Of a DNA stretch of 64,000 nt, positions 46,979-63,300 are shown piece by piece. Position 1 is the stretch's first letter. The number at the start of each line of letters is the position of its first letter. The notes below the pieces were generated by a model. It was not told the origin of the DNA. It saw only the letters and a list, made by a program, of their open reading frames with translations, and searched no databases. The DNA is from Bugula neritina (Eukaryota; Bryozoa; Gymnolaemata; Cheilostomatida; Bugulidae): contig OZ037767.1 of NCBI GenBank assembly GCA_964035545.1, positions 12,505,081-12,569,080 on the forward strand, given 5' to 3'. The translations under genes and the position numbers were made by a program.

Positions 46979-48286
46979 GTCTACTTATTCAAAGCCACTT
47001 CACCGGGTTGCTCACAATTTGAATAGACTTTATTATTTACGAATTATACAAAAATAAAACTATCAACACTAATGCACACGATTACATAATAGAGAGTGAT
47101 TGGTACACGACTTTACGTGATAATAATAAGCTTCCACTATACATTTGCAGCTCTGCCTCCTGCTAATTGTTAGTCACATCCCATTGGTTAACTGGTGGTG
47201 ACATCCTAAGGACATGGTGCTAGTAGCATCATGTAACTGTCCGAGATAGAGTTATCCTTTCGATATAAACTAACTAATTGGAAACACAATACTAAAACTC
47301 TTTACAATGCTGTTTTCTAACATGACCATACATCCTACAATTAAAAACATCAATACCTATTGATTTTTTTACAACATATAATCAATGAAAGTCAATTATT
47401 TTATGTTTTTCAAGTTTTTATGCAGGAAATATGGACATGCCCTGTGGTAAAACCTTCCATTTTTAACAAAAATCATGCACTTACAAAATAGTATAATGAA
47501 GTATGTATTCAACTATAAAGAATTGTTACTAGATAAAAAATCAATACTAACAATCAGTGTATAATAAAAGCTTTGTTATTTACATTGCATAATATTTTGT
47601 TCTACTGCATAATTCATGCATACCTGGGAAAATATAAGTTTAAAATTATGCGTACACTTCTGGTCATTAACAGAGTTTTTATTAACATCAATTTCTTTGT
47701 GCAAAAACAGAATCTAAATTTTCAGACATGAAACAAATTGAGAAGTTACTGCAAACATATTTTTTCTACTCCTTGAGATTAGTGAGTATAATACTAATAT
47801 TTCATATACATATATGTAGTTATGTAGTGCTATGAATCTGCAATAAGTCACTCATTATATTTGCTTTAATGTGCTCACAAACTGCTAACATAGGTATATT
47901 TAATTTACTACTGTATGTGTTAATATTACAACTGGTGAGTTTTTTACTTTTATAATTTCTTATATTAAGCTGTTGAAATAATGGGCATATATAAATATTG
48001 TACATAATTAAAAAATGAAAGGTAATTTGCCATAAAATTACATCTGAAAAGTTGGAATGTGTATAAAAACATACATAATACGTGTTCAACTACTCTGTAA
48101 ATAAATTCCCTTTTAAGGACAAGTCTTTCTATCTGATTGCTTAAATATAAAACTAAATCAAACTGCCCTGGCTTCCAAATCCAAAACCTCTAAAAAATTT
48201 AAATATGTATGTACAGACAAAGTTGTACTGTAATAGCTTTATAGTGCTCTTTACGAGTAATATCTAATAAACTTCTTCTTTTCCAG
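46979..48286. other. Non-coding spacer / upstream intron
   Basis: No recognisable exon. If the PAN-lectin gene has a 5' signal-peptide exon, it should be here or further left; I could not find it. The segment 46980-47300 is less AT-rich (ctctgcctcctgctaattg) and could be an old LTR; unsupported. Confidence 0.45.
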
Positions 48287-50898
48287 ATTACAGTAAACAG
48301 CCAGTTTGTGTTACAATCAACTAGTCAGTCAACTAATGCAAAGTACTTTGGTCTCACAAGGTCAGCATCTGAATGTGCTGCCATGTGCATACAGCAATAT
48401 GACTCATGTATGTCAATATCATACAACAGCAGAAGCGGTGAGTGCAGCTTCTCCAACAATACAGCCGAGTTGGTTGAAAATCAATCAGGAGAAATAAGTC
48501 TTCAAGTATACAACAGTGAGTTCAGATTACCATATATTATGTAGATCTGTCTGTAAGATCATTTGTAATAAATAGCCATGTTCATGAAATACTCACTGCA
48601 GTTCTCTATTTTTCACTTTAATGAAAAAAATAAGTCACTCAAATCTCTTCTTTTTGTTTTAACCTTAGTTTGAATTGGAGATCTCATGGTAACACTGCCA
48701 CATATATCCTCTAAATACATCGGCAACTAAAACTGTTTTCTTCTTTCTTATGTGTTATTTTTTACTTAAGAGCTATAAATGTATAGGTTGAGCACTAGCC
48801 AAATTTTTGTATTGATATAAAAAAACCGGTTTAACCAAGAAAGCCTGGCTATAAATGCAACATATATGTGACTAAGTAACTGTCAAAAAAACTATAAATA
48901 GCATAAAGGCGTGTTTATGCTGTTATTTAAAGAAAGATCAGAATTTTTAACTAAAGCTGGTAATTTAAGAGCATAAATTCGTTTGAAGCCAATTTGAAGC
49001 TTTGTTTATTTGCTGCAATATTTAATGGTAGCAAATAACTGCTCATAACACGGTGATGTTGTAGAGAGGCTGCCTCTATCTTGCTTAGATGGCTGGATTG
49101 AGATTCCCACTAAGGACAGTTGTATGCTAATAAAATCTGAAGAGATGGTTTCATGGGAAGAAGCAAAATATTATTGTGAATCCATGCAAGCTGAGTTGGT
49201 TATATTTGACAGCGAGAGTTTAATGAGCTGGTTCTTTGAGCTGAGACACACTCTTACAGGTATATGCTAAATGTGTGACTTTTGTATCAGCTGATAATTG
49301 TTGCTGTATCAGCTGATAATTGTTGCTGTATCAGCTGATAATTGTTGCTGTATCAGCACGGGTGCTGCATGTTTGGCACGGATGTCTATGTATTGTGATT
49401 CACTTAATGAAGGGTGAATGGATGGAGGACGCAGAACCAGGCCACATCTCTTCTTTTTCTCTATTGCCAACAGTATATTTCTCATAAAACTCAAATTCAA
49501 ACTCCTACTTGAACTTAAACTTAGACTTGAGTTAGACTTAGACTCACACTGTAACCTATAACCATGAAAATTAAAAACATCTTGTTAACTTAACTTTAAT
49601 TACACAGCTGACAAAACATTCAGTTAATGAAGTTCAAAACAAAAAATAATATAATATACTTGATACAATTGTTTTGGCAATTGGGTAAAAAAATTGCCTG
49701 CAGCTTTAGCAAGAGTAAAATTGAGCTACACTGACTCATTAAACGAAAACTGCCAGTAAATATAGCTATCGGGAAAGCTTTCACAAAAAGCTTTCGTTAC
49801 GCAATGGTTTTCTGTAAGCTATCAAAAAAGCTCATGCAACAACTTTTAAGCACAATGATTAATATGATCATTCTAATAATTTATAGTTACTCACTCTTTT
49901 TCACCGCATCCAGTTTAGCTTTAAAAGTGTTCTGTGTAGCTAGCTAAGAACCTACAATATACAGAGTTTATATATTGGCATTTATCAGCTACTATACTTT
50001 TTATATGTTAGAAAACCAATTTTTCAATCAAGTTAGAATATTAAACACCTTCTATAAAGTTGTCAATAAACAGTTAATAGAAATGCAATTTTTGGTATAA
50101 AATATACAATAAATATTTTGAATTGTGTTGCTAGCGATAGACATCTGGTGTCTATAAAAGTTGACCAGAATGTGTGAAGAGGTACCACAGATGCTCAGAA
50201 GATGTTATAATATAAAATCTAAATCATCTCACTCAATGACAGTACATTCAACCCTATACATATCTTCAGACATGACTTGAAAATATTTTTTTCTCAATGA
50301 GCTCAGATAAAAAATAGTTTTCTTTAGTAACTTTTCGCATATATCTAAAAATCTGGTTTGTATATTTTGACTTACCATCGATGCGTATGCTGTTTTAAAG
50401 ACACTCATTTAATATAATAAACACATTAATAATCGTAATTTTAGTTGAAGAGACTAAACTCCTACTTTGATCAATTTCTCTCCAATAAAAAATATTGAGT
50501 TATAATTTTAATTTACATAGCTTGACTAAAGCAGCTCCAATGTTCAGCTAAAATTTACATGGCCAGTTTATTGCTTAGTGCCACCCAACTATTTTATCTA
50601 CAGGTTTGGGCCTGCAGTAAAATTTTTTGTAGATCTGCTTCTACTATTTATACCTTTAGACATTTCCACAAAAGAAATATGGCTAGGAAGTACTTGGGAT
50701 GGAAGTGGATACAGCTGGTTAAATGGTGAGACAGAAGGCCTTGATCTATCAAGCTCAAACTGGGCTGAAAGCCAAAACGAACCAAACAGAAATGGTGACT
50801 GCGTCAATTCTTTTGATTCAACTCATCAATATAAACTGCGGGACCATTCGTGTACCTTATACCAAGCAGGATATGCCTGTGAGGCTGACAAATCATAG
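48287..50898 (+). CDS. PAN/apple plus C-type lectin protein (3 exons, 5' incomplete)
   Basis: Exons: 48287-48515, 49065-49259 and 50660-50898 (TAG stop). Acceptors ttccag, ttgtag and cctttag and donors ACA|GTGAGT and ACAG|GTATAT fit, and both junctions are phase 1, which supports one gene. Exon 1 is a PAN/apple-type module: SASECAAMCIQQYDSCMSI, then SGECSF. Exons 2-3 form a C-type lectin domain: CLDGWIEIPTKDSCMLI, VSWEEAKYYCESMQAELV, then IWLGSTWDGSGYSWLNGE, a NEPN motif (EPN suggests mannose-type, Ca-dependent binding), and DCVNS ... LRDHSC ... YACE. The WND motif reads LRD, so sugar binding is uncertain. Likely a secreted or surface lectin. Intron 2 contains a dispersed repeat (49284-49680). 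Confidence 0.88.
49284..49355. repeat. 22-bp tandem repeat, 3.5 copies
   Basis: gtatcagctgataattgttgct at 49284, 49306, 49328 and partly 49350, each with the palindrome tatcagctgata. It marks the end of the dispersed repeat copy. Confidence 0.95.
49284..49680 (-). repeat. Dispersed repeat with internal hexamer array, copy 2
   Basis: Reverse complement of 33916-34300. The internal array here is of gagtctaagt / caagtctaag words, different in composition from copy 1. It lies in the intron between lectin exons 2 and 3. Confidence 0.85.
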
Positions 50899-50916
50899 CA
50901 AACAAAGTGCCTGGTT

Positions 50917-53958
<3,042 letters not shown>

Positions 53959-53959
53959 A

Positions 53960-53960
<1 letters not shown>

Positions 53961-54036
<76 letters not shown>
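53961..54036. repeat. (TA)n microsatellite
   Basis: About 70 bases of TA ending in ttgcag. Confidence 0.95.
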
Positions 54037-54037
<1 letters not shown>

Positions 54038-54276
54038 TGCAGCAATACTCAATCGTGGGAAAGGCTTGGGAAGTAAATCCTAAAGAAAAATCAGGAGTTG
54101 CAGCCCTTAAAGCAAAATTTGCCCTAGCAGCTTCTGTGACAAGGACGGTGCCAAAATGTAAAAGTCCCTGCTGTTCCTTTAGATTTGTCAGAGGCATGGA
54201 AAGGAGGAGGGAGGCTACATGGGCAACTGCCTGTCCTCCATTAGTTAAACTACTGGTAGTTAAACTAAAATATTAG
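54037..54276 (+). other. Unrecognised less AT-rich segment with short open frame
   Basis: An open stretch of 79 codons without ATG follows the TA run and a ttgcag that resembles an acceptor. Its opposite strand is also open. No motif recognised. It may be a fragment of a repeat; I do not call a gene. Confidence 0.3.
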
Positions 54277-54434
54277 AATTAATTTACGTGTTTGAATATA
54301 TGAATAGCATGAACTACAGCTAAAGCTTTCATTGTCAATATACTCCCAAATACATTCCAAAGTAAGAAAACAACTCAAGTTATCAAGAAACTCTAAATTT
54401 AATAGTCATCAGACAATATATTAAAAATATATTG

Positions 54435-54645
54435 AAAAATTACAGAGCAACAGTAGTATAGTACATGGTTCCAGTGCTGGTCTATATAGTAAACAGTAGG
54501 TCAGTGGCTCGAGTTCCCCCACTCTTGCTGATGTTTAAAAGAAAAGCATTTAGTTATAATTTGTTTATTGCTTTAAAGAAAACTTTTTCTACCTGGGTTT
54601 CTCACAGATATAGAAAATATAAACTCATGCAAAGGGGGTGTACTG
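54435..54645 (+). mobile_element. tRNA-derived SINE, copy 2
   Basis: The head gcaacagtagtatagtacatgg resembles a tRNA 5' half with box A, and gtggctcgagttccccc resembles box B. The body has tgatgtttaaaagaaaagcatt and gctttaaagaaaactttttc, then gggtttctcacagatat, matching copy 1 (ggggttctcacagagat). Confidence 0.65.
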
Positions 54646-56632
54646 CATGAATATTTAAATATTTTTCAAAAGTGTAACTCCTCTTCAATATATAATGTTT
54701 TTTCAAATAATTATTCTATGAAGTAGAAAGGAAGAAATTTAATTTGACCTGGAACAAGATCTTTGAAACTTTTGGGGTGATCAGCAGATTAGTTATTTTT
54801 ACTTTTACATGCAACTTTTGTTTTAACTTTCTCTTTCTATTCTTATATCTGATGGTTAAACGAGTGAAATCATACCTTAGTTTACCTTAAAGCTGTTTTT
54901 GGTGTAAATCATTGCAATCTGGAATTACTGTTACAACCTATTTTCAAAATGTGCTTTTATTCATATTTAGTCTTCTCTGACGTTTATCAATTGTAGCTTT
55001 GGCAGCTGCTTTTACAAAACATTTCAAGTTGAACCAGCTATGAAACAAAGAATAAAATTATTGTCTAAATATCCTACTAAAGTAATAATTAAAGTTGAAA
55101 AATATATGTGAGATAAACTCTTTTCAAAGAAGCTGCAAAATATTCCTATCGCAAAAGACTACTTTTTAAAAATTAAAGTAGCAATTGGAAGCTAGCTTAT
55201 AACTAATTGAGTGTTTCAAATGTTTTAAAATATTGCAACTACTATGAAAAACCACTTATATGTATTGACTATAGAAAACACATACTAGAGGATGTATGGC
55301 TAAACATATTTGTTGCTTTTTTACAATATTATATATATACTGTCATTGAATTATCTATTCCATCTCCCAATTTTCTATCAATGCGAAATCCACAAAATTA
55401 AATGTACACTTGCATTTTATACTTCTTTACAATACTAGATCCTTAAACGAGACTATTATTCGATAAGCTGATACTATTCAGTTGCTTTAAATTGAATTTA
55501 GTTAGATTATCATAAGAAAAATTTTAAAATTAAAGGGAAGGACAACTCCCAATTGTTCTTTTAAAATACAGTTTTCAAAATGCGTTCCGTATGAATGTAC
55601 AGCAACTCTTTTTTATTGAACATATAAAGCCGTTTTTATGACTTTTTGAGTAATAACTAAGTATATGAGTTTATAAATAATTGAATTTACTATAATTATA
55701 CTTTTCGCTCAGTTTATGTAAAAAGTACTAGTATCATATGGTGGTATGGAAATATATGATTTGCAACAGCAATGCAGTTAAATGTATGATTTGATAAGGT
55801 GGTACAATATTACGATAATATAAAGTTACAATTATTTCAGTGATAATATATCTTACAGTAAAACCATATGACAGTAATATTCTTATATGATATTGGAATA
55901 TACAAAAAATGTTTACCTGCCAGAAGCTCCGTTTGATAAAGAGAACCTGGATTCGGAAGGCATCAGTTTGAGAAAAGAATTATTATCTTTCTGCTCTTCT
56001 GTTCTGTCTCACAGAGCTCACAGAATGTGGTGGCACCAGGCTCAGAGTCTCTATCAGTTATGAACAGATTCAGTTTCTAATTAAGGGTATATGAATTAAA
56101 AATAGCTATAGCTAACTTTAATTACAGTAAAGTTCATTGATACTTATTTAGTTATTTATGTGCAATTAGAAAATAATTTTATACTATAAATTAACATTAT
56201 TAAAACATAATAAATAATTTGTAGCAAAACTGGTTTTTGTGGAGGACTATAATGCATACAAATATATATAGGCTACTATAAATTATGAATTATCAAATAA
56301 AATTATAAATAGCAGTTATGTAAAGTTTTAAAGTGCTGTAAATGATGTACAAAGCCAGGAAAAAGCAAGTATGGGAAAATAATCAGTTTAGTGGACTGAG
56401 TGGTTAGCCAGGCAGCATTATCAAACTTTTGCCAATATTTATTTTGTAGGAGTATAATTTAGAGTTTGGAGTTGTTTTATCATATCAGATGATTGAATTT
56501 GGAAAGTTAATTTCACTCACATTATAATATTATATTCTCAATTCTGTTCTATATATGAGGGATAAGAGAATGTATGCTTATACCCATTGAATGCCTGATA
56601 CACACTGTTCATATATCATACTGCAACATGAT
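54646..56632. other. Non-coding AT-rich spacer, 2 kb
   Basis: A less AT-rich patch at 55915-56060 (minus strand open for a short stretch, GATTFCELCETEQ) could be an exon or repeat fragment, without supportable identity. Nothing else. Confidence 0.45.
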
Positions 56633-57335
56633 ATTACTATACTATTAATATATATCACACTGCAATATGATATTATTATATATATCACACTGTAATATGA
56701 TATTATTATACTATATATCACACTGCAATATGATATTATTATACTATATATCACACTGCAATATGATATTATTATACTATATATCACACTGTAATATGAT
56801 ATTATTATACTATATATCACACTGTAATATGATGTTATTATACTATATATCACACTGTAATATGATATTATTATACTATATATCATACTGTAATATATTA
56901 TTATTATACTATATATCATACTGTAATATGATATTATTATACTATATATCACACTGCAATATGATATTATTATACTATATATCACACTGTAATATGATAT
57001 TATGATACTATATATCACACTGTAATATGATATTATTATACTATATATCACACTGTAATATGATATTATTATACTATATATCACACTGCAATATGATATT
57101 ATTATACTATATATCACACTGTAATATGATATTATTATACTATATATCACACTGTAATATGATATTATTATACTATATATCATACTGTAATATATCATTA
57201 TACTATATGTCACACTGCAATATATCATTATACTATATCACACAATAATATGACATCATTATACTATATATCATATTGTAGTATGATATTAGTATACTAT
57301 ATCACACTGCAATATATTATTATACTATATTCTGT
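56633..57335. repeat. 33-bp minisatellite, about 21 copies
   Basis: Unit close to ctatatatcacactgtaatatgatattattat. Both strands stay open for up to 216 codons because the unit is a multiple of three with no stop. The last copies (after 57185) are shortened. Confidence 0.97.
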
Positions 57336-58483
57336 TGTACAACGATTCCTTTACATATAGATAGTACGTTTGATGATTGCACAACGTACAATCAATGGTC
57401 GAAACTGTGTCCGCTATATTTGAGTTCAATGAGATGTTTTCATTGATGTTTTTATAACTATTTTAGTACAATCAGTACATAAATTGTTGAGTTATATATT
57501 ATGTATGTGCTACTCTCTTGCTAAACAAGTGTTAAGTGATCAGCACCTTAAGATTATCTTCATTTTCGGCTTGTTTAAGCTACAATACTTTAAATATAGT
57601 TATATTGCTAGATACATACTATGGTTGAGCTCTACAGCTTCATCAGTGCTTGATTTTATATTTACTGTAACGCAGTAGTCCAACAATTATTGAATAGCAT
57701 ATATATTCTATGTAATATCATTATTAATGAGATAGTGGTACACTAACTTCTATATTGAATTTACTGATGTCTGCTTTTTGAGTTACTGTTATATAATCAA
57801 TTCTCAGCTTATCTGACAGCTGCATATGGTGGGAATGTGAAAGAGAGCACCTGCTTTTCCTGTCATTCTAATGTATTCTCATTTTATACTGCAACTGCAA
57901 TCACTATATTATTATATAAGCCAATAACATAAATTCACGATAAATTTTGATCAAATTCTTAAAGGACTCTGTCAATTTGAGATTCTTGAGTATATATATA
58001 ATACGGTGTGATTATTAAAACACTGAGATTCATGGGTTATAATAACTTAATTATATAATGTGGCTGCTTCTATAATATATTACTAATTTTTTTGGCAAAC
58101 TACAAATAAATGTATATTTGAAATTAAAACTTAAACACAATTTTTGTCCCAACACTTTTCTCAAACCTTTAATGTTTAAAATGAATAGCTTTATATACAA
58201 ATGGTTATTAGTACTACAGAAAGTTGATTTACTGGTTAGTTCAGTTGTTTGTACAGAAGTGCTTATAGCTTTTTGCATAATAAGCTGAAAAATTATTAAA
58301 ATGGAGCAGATAATGCTGTCGTTGCATAGCTCAAATATTGTGTTGTTTCACCATCATGGATACTGTTTCCTGATACAACTTTTGCTTATATGTATGAATC
58401 CTAACAGGGATTGGGGTAGCAGAATAGATTGTAAGGGAATCCTAATGGGTAGTAAGTGTTAGATGATGGTTGATACATAGTAA
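57336..58483. other. Non-coding AT-rich spacer
   Basis: Short open frames at 57484-57678 and 58051-58278 show no family motif. Confidence 0.5.
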
Positions 58484-58574
58484 TAAGGGGCAGAAGGATA
58501 GAAAAGAGGATAGTAGGGAGGTGGAAGAGAGGGGATGGTTGGGGGTGGAAGAGAGTAGAACAGGGTGGTGGGGC
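58484..58574 (+). repeat. G-rich stretch with quadruplex potential
   Basis: Runs aagggg, gtaggg, gagggg, ttgggggtgg, cagggtggtgggg lie close together on the plus strand. Confidence 0.7.
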
Positions 58575-59814
58575 GAATGATGTAAGTGGCTACTAAATTA
58601 GAAATATGCAAAAATATGAATATTTTTCATACCCAAACTTATTTTTAGTCATGACCCAACCAAGTAGCCTACAGCACTAACTCAATTGTACTATAGCTCA
58701 TAGGTTTTGAAAGAATGTTACTAGATCAGAACAAACTATTAGATTTCTTTGTAAATAAGTGGAAAATTACTATAAAAAATACCATGGTTTGCATTTATAG
58801 TAATACAATCACAGAAATAGGCTACACGACAAATTATTATAAATTGTATTGGTATTGTCTATGGCTGCATATGCAACTTTTCCAAATAGTTGTGATAATG
58901 CCATGTAGCCTGTTTGCTTTGTCATACTAAGCTTCATTGAAATATTTAGTTCAAATTGAATTGTCTTTTAGATGAGAAATTCAGTATTTCTATTTTTATA
59001 CCCAGTGAAAATATAATAACAGCTTATGCAGATACTGTGCACAATGTATATGTTTTGTTATTCAAAACTGATTAACTTGAGTTAAAATAAATGATGCATT
59101 ATTAAAGTTTCCAGCAAACTTAGTTATGTTATCTATACATCTGGGTAGATCTGTAGTATACTCAAAGGTTATCAATATATTATTTTGTCAGATGAGTTCC
59201 TTTTCAAAATAACAGCATGTCACAAAAACTGGGATTCTATTTCAAACTATGTGAACAACAGAATTTTAATTTGATAAGAACTCTAAAATAATCCAATATG
59301 ACAGTAAACAGGCGGATTGAGTTTTAGAGACTGATAGGGGGGGGGGCGTTAGTATAATTATAAAAAAATCATCATCATCATTTATCAGCAAACTATAAAA
59401 CACATCATTCTAAGACTCGCTAGAAATTGTCTTACTATTTTCATTAAACAAAACACAGATTGTGTGCATTATAGTAGATTGGTTAATGTTATCTTAGAAT
59501 ACACTTCCTAGATAGACACTTCCCAGTTAGATGCTAGGCTTAATTTCTCAGTTAAACGCTTTCCTAATTAATCACGGTTTATTTACTTTGGCACAATTAT
59601 ATGTGCAATTTATTTGAATTTTATTAAAATATATTATGTATATTTAAATAAATTTGGATCAATTGCTTGTTATTTAGCACATAAATATATTCCTTTGATC
59701 TGCATCAACCTACTTATTAATTTTGTGTTGTCTATACTTTTTGTTTAAAAAATGTTTTAGTAATAAGTATTGATCAAAGATAACAAAAACTCAAGCAAGT
59801 TTATAGTCACTCTT
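58575..59814. other. Non-coding AT-rich spacer
   Basis: Contains a run of ten G (59337-59346) and, near 59500-59570, diverged repeats of cacttcctagatagac / cacttcccagttagatgc. No gene recognised. Confidence 0.5.
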
Positions 59815-59987
59815 ATGAAAAGGTTTTTGTTAAAGCAGGCTAAGAACTTATTTAGATAAGGCACAAGAGTAATTACAATTGGATACTCTTCCTAACATCA
59901 CCAATAGCCTTTTTCAGTGTTAGAGCCCATATGACTTCGTACTTACTATAGGCAAATGCTTCAGCCCTTAGACCACGGCTGCTCCCA
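59815..59987 (-). mobile_element. tRNA-derived SINE, copy 3
   Basis: On the minus strand: head GGGAGCAGCCGTGGTCTAAG with a box-A-like TGGTCTAAGGGC, a box-B-like GGGCTCTAACACTG, then body ggtgatgttaggaagagtat and gctttaacaaaaaccttttt. Block order agrees with copies 1 and 2. Confidence 0.65.
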
Positions 59988-60299
59988 TAAAGATAATGTC
60001 TATTATTAATGTACTATTACTGTTTTTCTTCCACAAAAATCCTTGAAAACTGGAATATTATTTCAGATAATTTATATTATTTATCGTTTCATGTGCATCA
60101 ATCAATATGACAGTTATATATAGATATGTATAGGTATATTACTATATATACTGCACCAAAGTAAAAATAGTGTCTAACTGGGAAACGTCTATATGAGATG
60201 AAACCGATTGGTTAACTTTTTAAAACAAAATAACCTAATAAGTTTGCCCCTTTCCACCCATGGACTTGTTTTATACAATGCTTCCTTGTTTTAGTTTAA
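59988..60299. other. Upstream region of the collagen-like gene
   Basis: AT-rich; no other gene. 'gtgtctaactgggaaacg' near 60170 echoes, inverted, the repeat near 59520. Confidence 0.45.
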
Positions 60300-60309
60300 C
60301 CTATAAAAA
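60300..60309 (+). promoter_or_regulatory. TATA box of the collagen-like gene
   Basis: CTATAAAAAC lies about 65 bases before the ATG at 60372, at a suitable distance for a short 5' leader. Confidence 0.6.
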
Positions 60310-60371
60310 CAGAAGACCCGGCTACATTTAACAATATCACTTTCACTTTGATTAGAGTGTACAACTTGAAC

Positions 60372-63300
60372 ATGGTAAGTTCTTTGTATATTTTAGCTTA
60401 TTTTTGTTGAATAACTTATAAAACTTTATAAATTTGCATCAACGATAAATAATTATCAATTCATAATATACTGATAAAATATTAAACTGATCAAATTTCT
60501 ATAGAAAAGCAAGAGAATATATGTTTTTTTAAAATTTCAGTCTTTTGGCTACAAATCAAACAGCTTTCGTTCATAAAATTAAACATTTTACAGCCTGACT
60601 TGATATTATATTTTAAAGTACTATAGCAATAAAAGCACAAAATAAACAGGAACATGTAGGAATGTTATTAGTTTAGAGTATTGAAAAATATTACGCAATT
60701 TAATTTAAATTACAGTTACACTGTGTGAGTATATAATGAAATAATTTAAGGCAGTTCCTTGCAAGTTACCTTTAAACTGTTTATATTATTATAATAGATT
60801 TGTTTGCAGTTGAACTGAAATTATTTCTCATCAACTATTGTCCGAGACTTTTTTAATTATTATTATATAGTAAGAAATTAAATAGCCATAATATTCAATA
60901 TAGAATTATTATAACAATTCAAAGCGCGTATGAATTTAATTAGGTCAGGGCATTGAAATATAATATAGTATGTAACTACAGTTATTCAATTTAAATTCAT
61001 ATAAACTTTGTTGAAGGAAACAGAAAAGCAGAGTTCAAAGACATCAGAGACACACAGAGGTGTTCACGGAATATCTTTGGTGTTCTGTATTATAAATCTT
61101 CTCCTGTGGTTTTTCCTTACTACTCTACGGTGCAACTGAAATATCAAACTTGTACAGAGAAGTTGATAGTCTTACATATGCTACAAAAGAGAAACCGTCT
61201 GCTGCAACGTTGATACAGACTAAACAGGAAGTAGAAGAAAAACTCATAGTGAGGCTCACAAATGAAATAAGAAACATAAGAAGAGAAATTGTTCTAGAAA
61301 GAAACAATTTTAGAAAAGAATATGACTCATTGCAAGAGACGTTTGATGCTCTTAAAACACAGTACAATAGTTTCAAAAAGTTCTGGATGAAAATGATTCA
61401 GAAGGTTTGTCATAAGCTTTTTAAAATATGATAAATACCTTTAGCCTTAGGCCCTGTGTCATACATTACGCATGACTCTTCTGTTTCTATAATTGACAAG
61501 TTTCAACACTAAATAATTTTCAAAGGGGTTAGCTATAAAATTCTTAAACTTCGATACAACAGGCTACTGATCATTTGAAGTTATGTGAATGTAGGTTCAG
61601 GCAAATGCATTGTTACATGTTAATAAAAGAAAAGATTTTAGAACTTTTTTTTTTAGAATAATATAATATCAATTTAGAAGTATCTGTAATTGGGAAAAAA
61701 TTTCCTGGAAAATTTCATTTAACTTCAAGACATTAGCAATATTATTACACACTTATGTCAAATTAATTCTCTTACAGGTCATATCAAATGAAAAGCATAT
61801 CAACCAAGATGAATCTACAGATTTAAAAATTAACATGAGCCAATATATGACTTATAACTTTACAAACTATAATAGTGTATTAATTGTGGAGCTTGGTAGT
61901 GGAGAAGGTGGGATATTATCTGGTGGTGAAGAAGGTGAGACATCATCTGGTAGTGGAGAAGGTGGGATATTATCTGGTGGTGAGGAAGTTGAGACATTAT
62001 CTGGTAGTGGAGAAGGTGGGATATTATCTGGTAGTGAAGAGGAACCTCCGCATTTAACCAATGAGAGTGCTCGATACACATACACACAACGCGCAACCAA
62101 TAAAAGCAGACTTAAGGAAGAAGAAGAGGACCGCACAGTTCTACTCCACACTTCATTTAGAAATTTGGAAAGTTATTTGGGCTATGATGGTACGGAGCTG
62201 CCGTTGCCTGAGCAAATAGTTGAGCTTCTAGGTAAAGTATATAATATATATTATGTAATAACATAAATAAATATCAAATCAGTATGTTCTTGTTATTTGT
62301 TTCAGGGTACACATAAGCAGTATTTTTCTGTTTCAAAGCTTGTAGGCAAGGACCAAAAGGTGAAAAAGGAGTCAACGGAAAAGATGGATACCCGGGTATT
62401 GCCGGTGGCACTGGGGAAAAAGGAGAACCTGGCATTATGGGTGTTAAAGGAATAGCAGGAGAGAAAGGAGAAAGTGGAGTCCCTGGTGTTGATGGCAGAA
62501 TTGGTAAAAAAGGAGAACCTGGTTATAAAGGAGACATTGGGGTGCCTGGAGTAAAGGGTGAAAGGGGGATGCAAGGAAATCACGGAGAAAAAGGAATTCC
62601 CGGTAAAAATGGAACCAACAGAGAAAAAGGAGTTCAGGGATTGAAAGGTGATGAAGGTTTGTCTGGAAGGAATGGACTTCCAGGTGTAGCTGGCATACCT
62701 GGTGATAAAGGAGAACCTGGTCGTTCAGGCTCAGCCGGCACACCAGGATCAAAGGGTGATAAAGGAATGCCTGGAGCAAGTGGAAGAAAAGGAGCACTGG
62801 GTAACACTGGTACTAAAGGAGAGCCAGGTCAACCTGGAGCTCCGGGAGACAAGGGAATGATTGGACAGAATGGATCAAAAGGAATACGAGGACAGCCTGG
62901 AGTAAAAAGAGTGACTGGCTTGAAGGGAGATTCTGGTAGAGCTGGTAGTCCAGGAGTCAAAGGTGAAAATGGTGAATCAATGATTTTAGTTTCATTACAT
63001 TACTTCTATAGCACTGCACACTATATTACGAAAATTGTTACACTATATAATATATTGTATTATATAGTGTACATTATGTATTAATTGTAACATTTTATAT
63101 TACATATAGCAAAATATGATACTAATATCAGTGTTTATCAAGCGAATTTACATTTAAACTCTTTTTGAAACCTTAGCTAGTTGCACACCTGCTATTTTTT
63201 TAAATTTAAAAGTCAGCTGTCCTTAAGAAATGTTTGGTAAGAAAGTTAGAGGACTTTTTAGCTTTCATTTTATATATTAGGAAGTCTAGACATCTTGCAG

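Noticed and set aside
46979-47300. Possible solo LTR
   Set aside because: The composition differs from its surroundings, but no second copy, TG/CA ends or target duplication could be shown.
56578-57228. 216-codon minus frame with 11-residue repeats
   Set aside because: The 33-bp minisatellite is a multiple of three, so it stays open; the plus strand is open too.
62302-62797. Minus-strand frames opposite the collagen exon
   Set aside because: Complement of Gly-X-Y coding; the plus frame is the real one.
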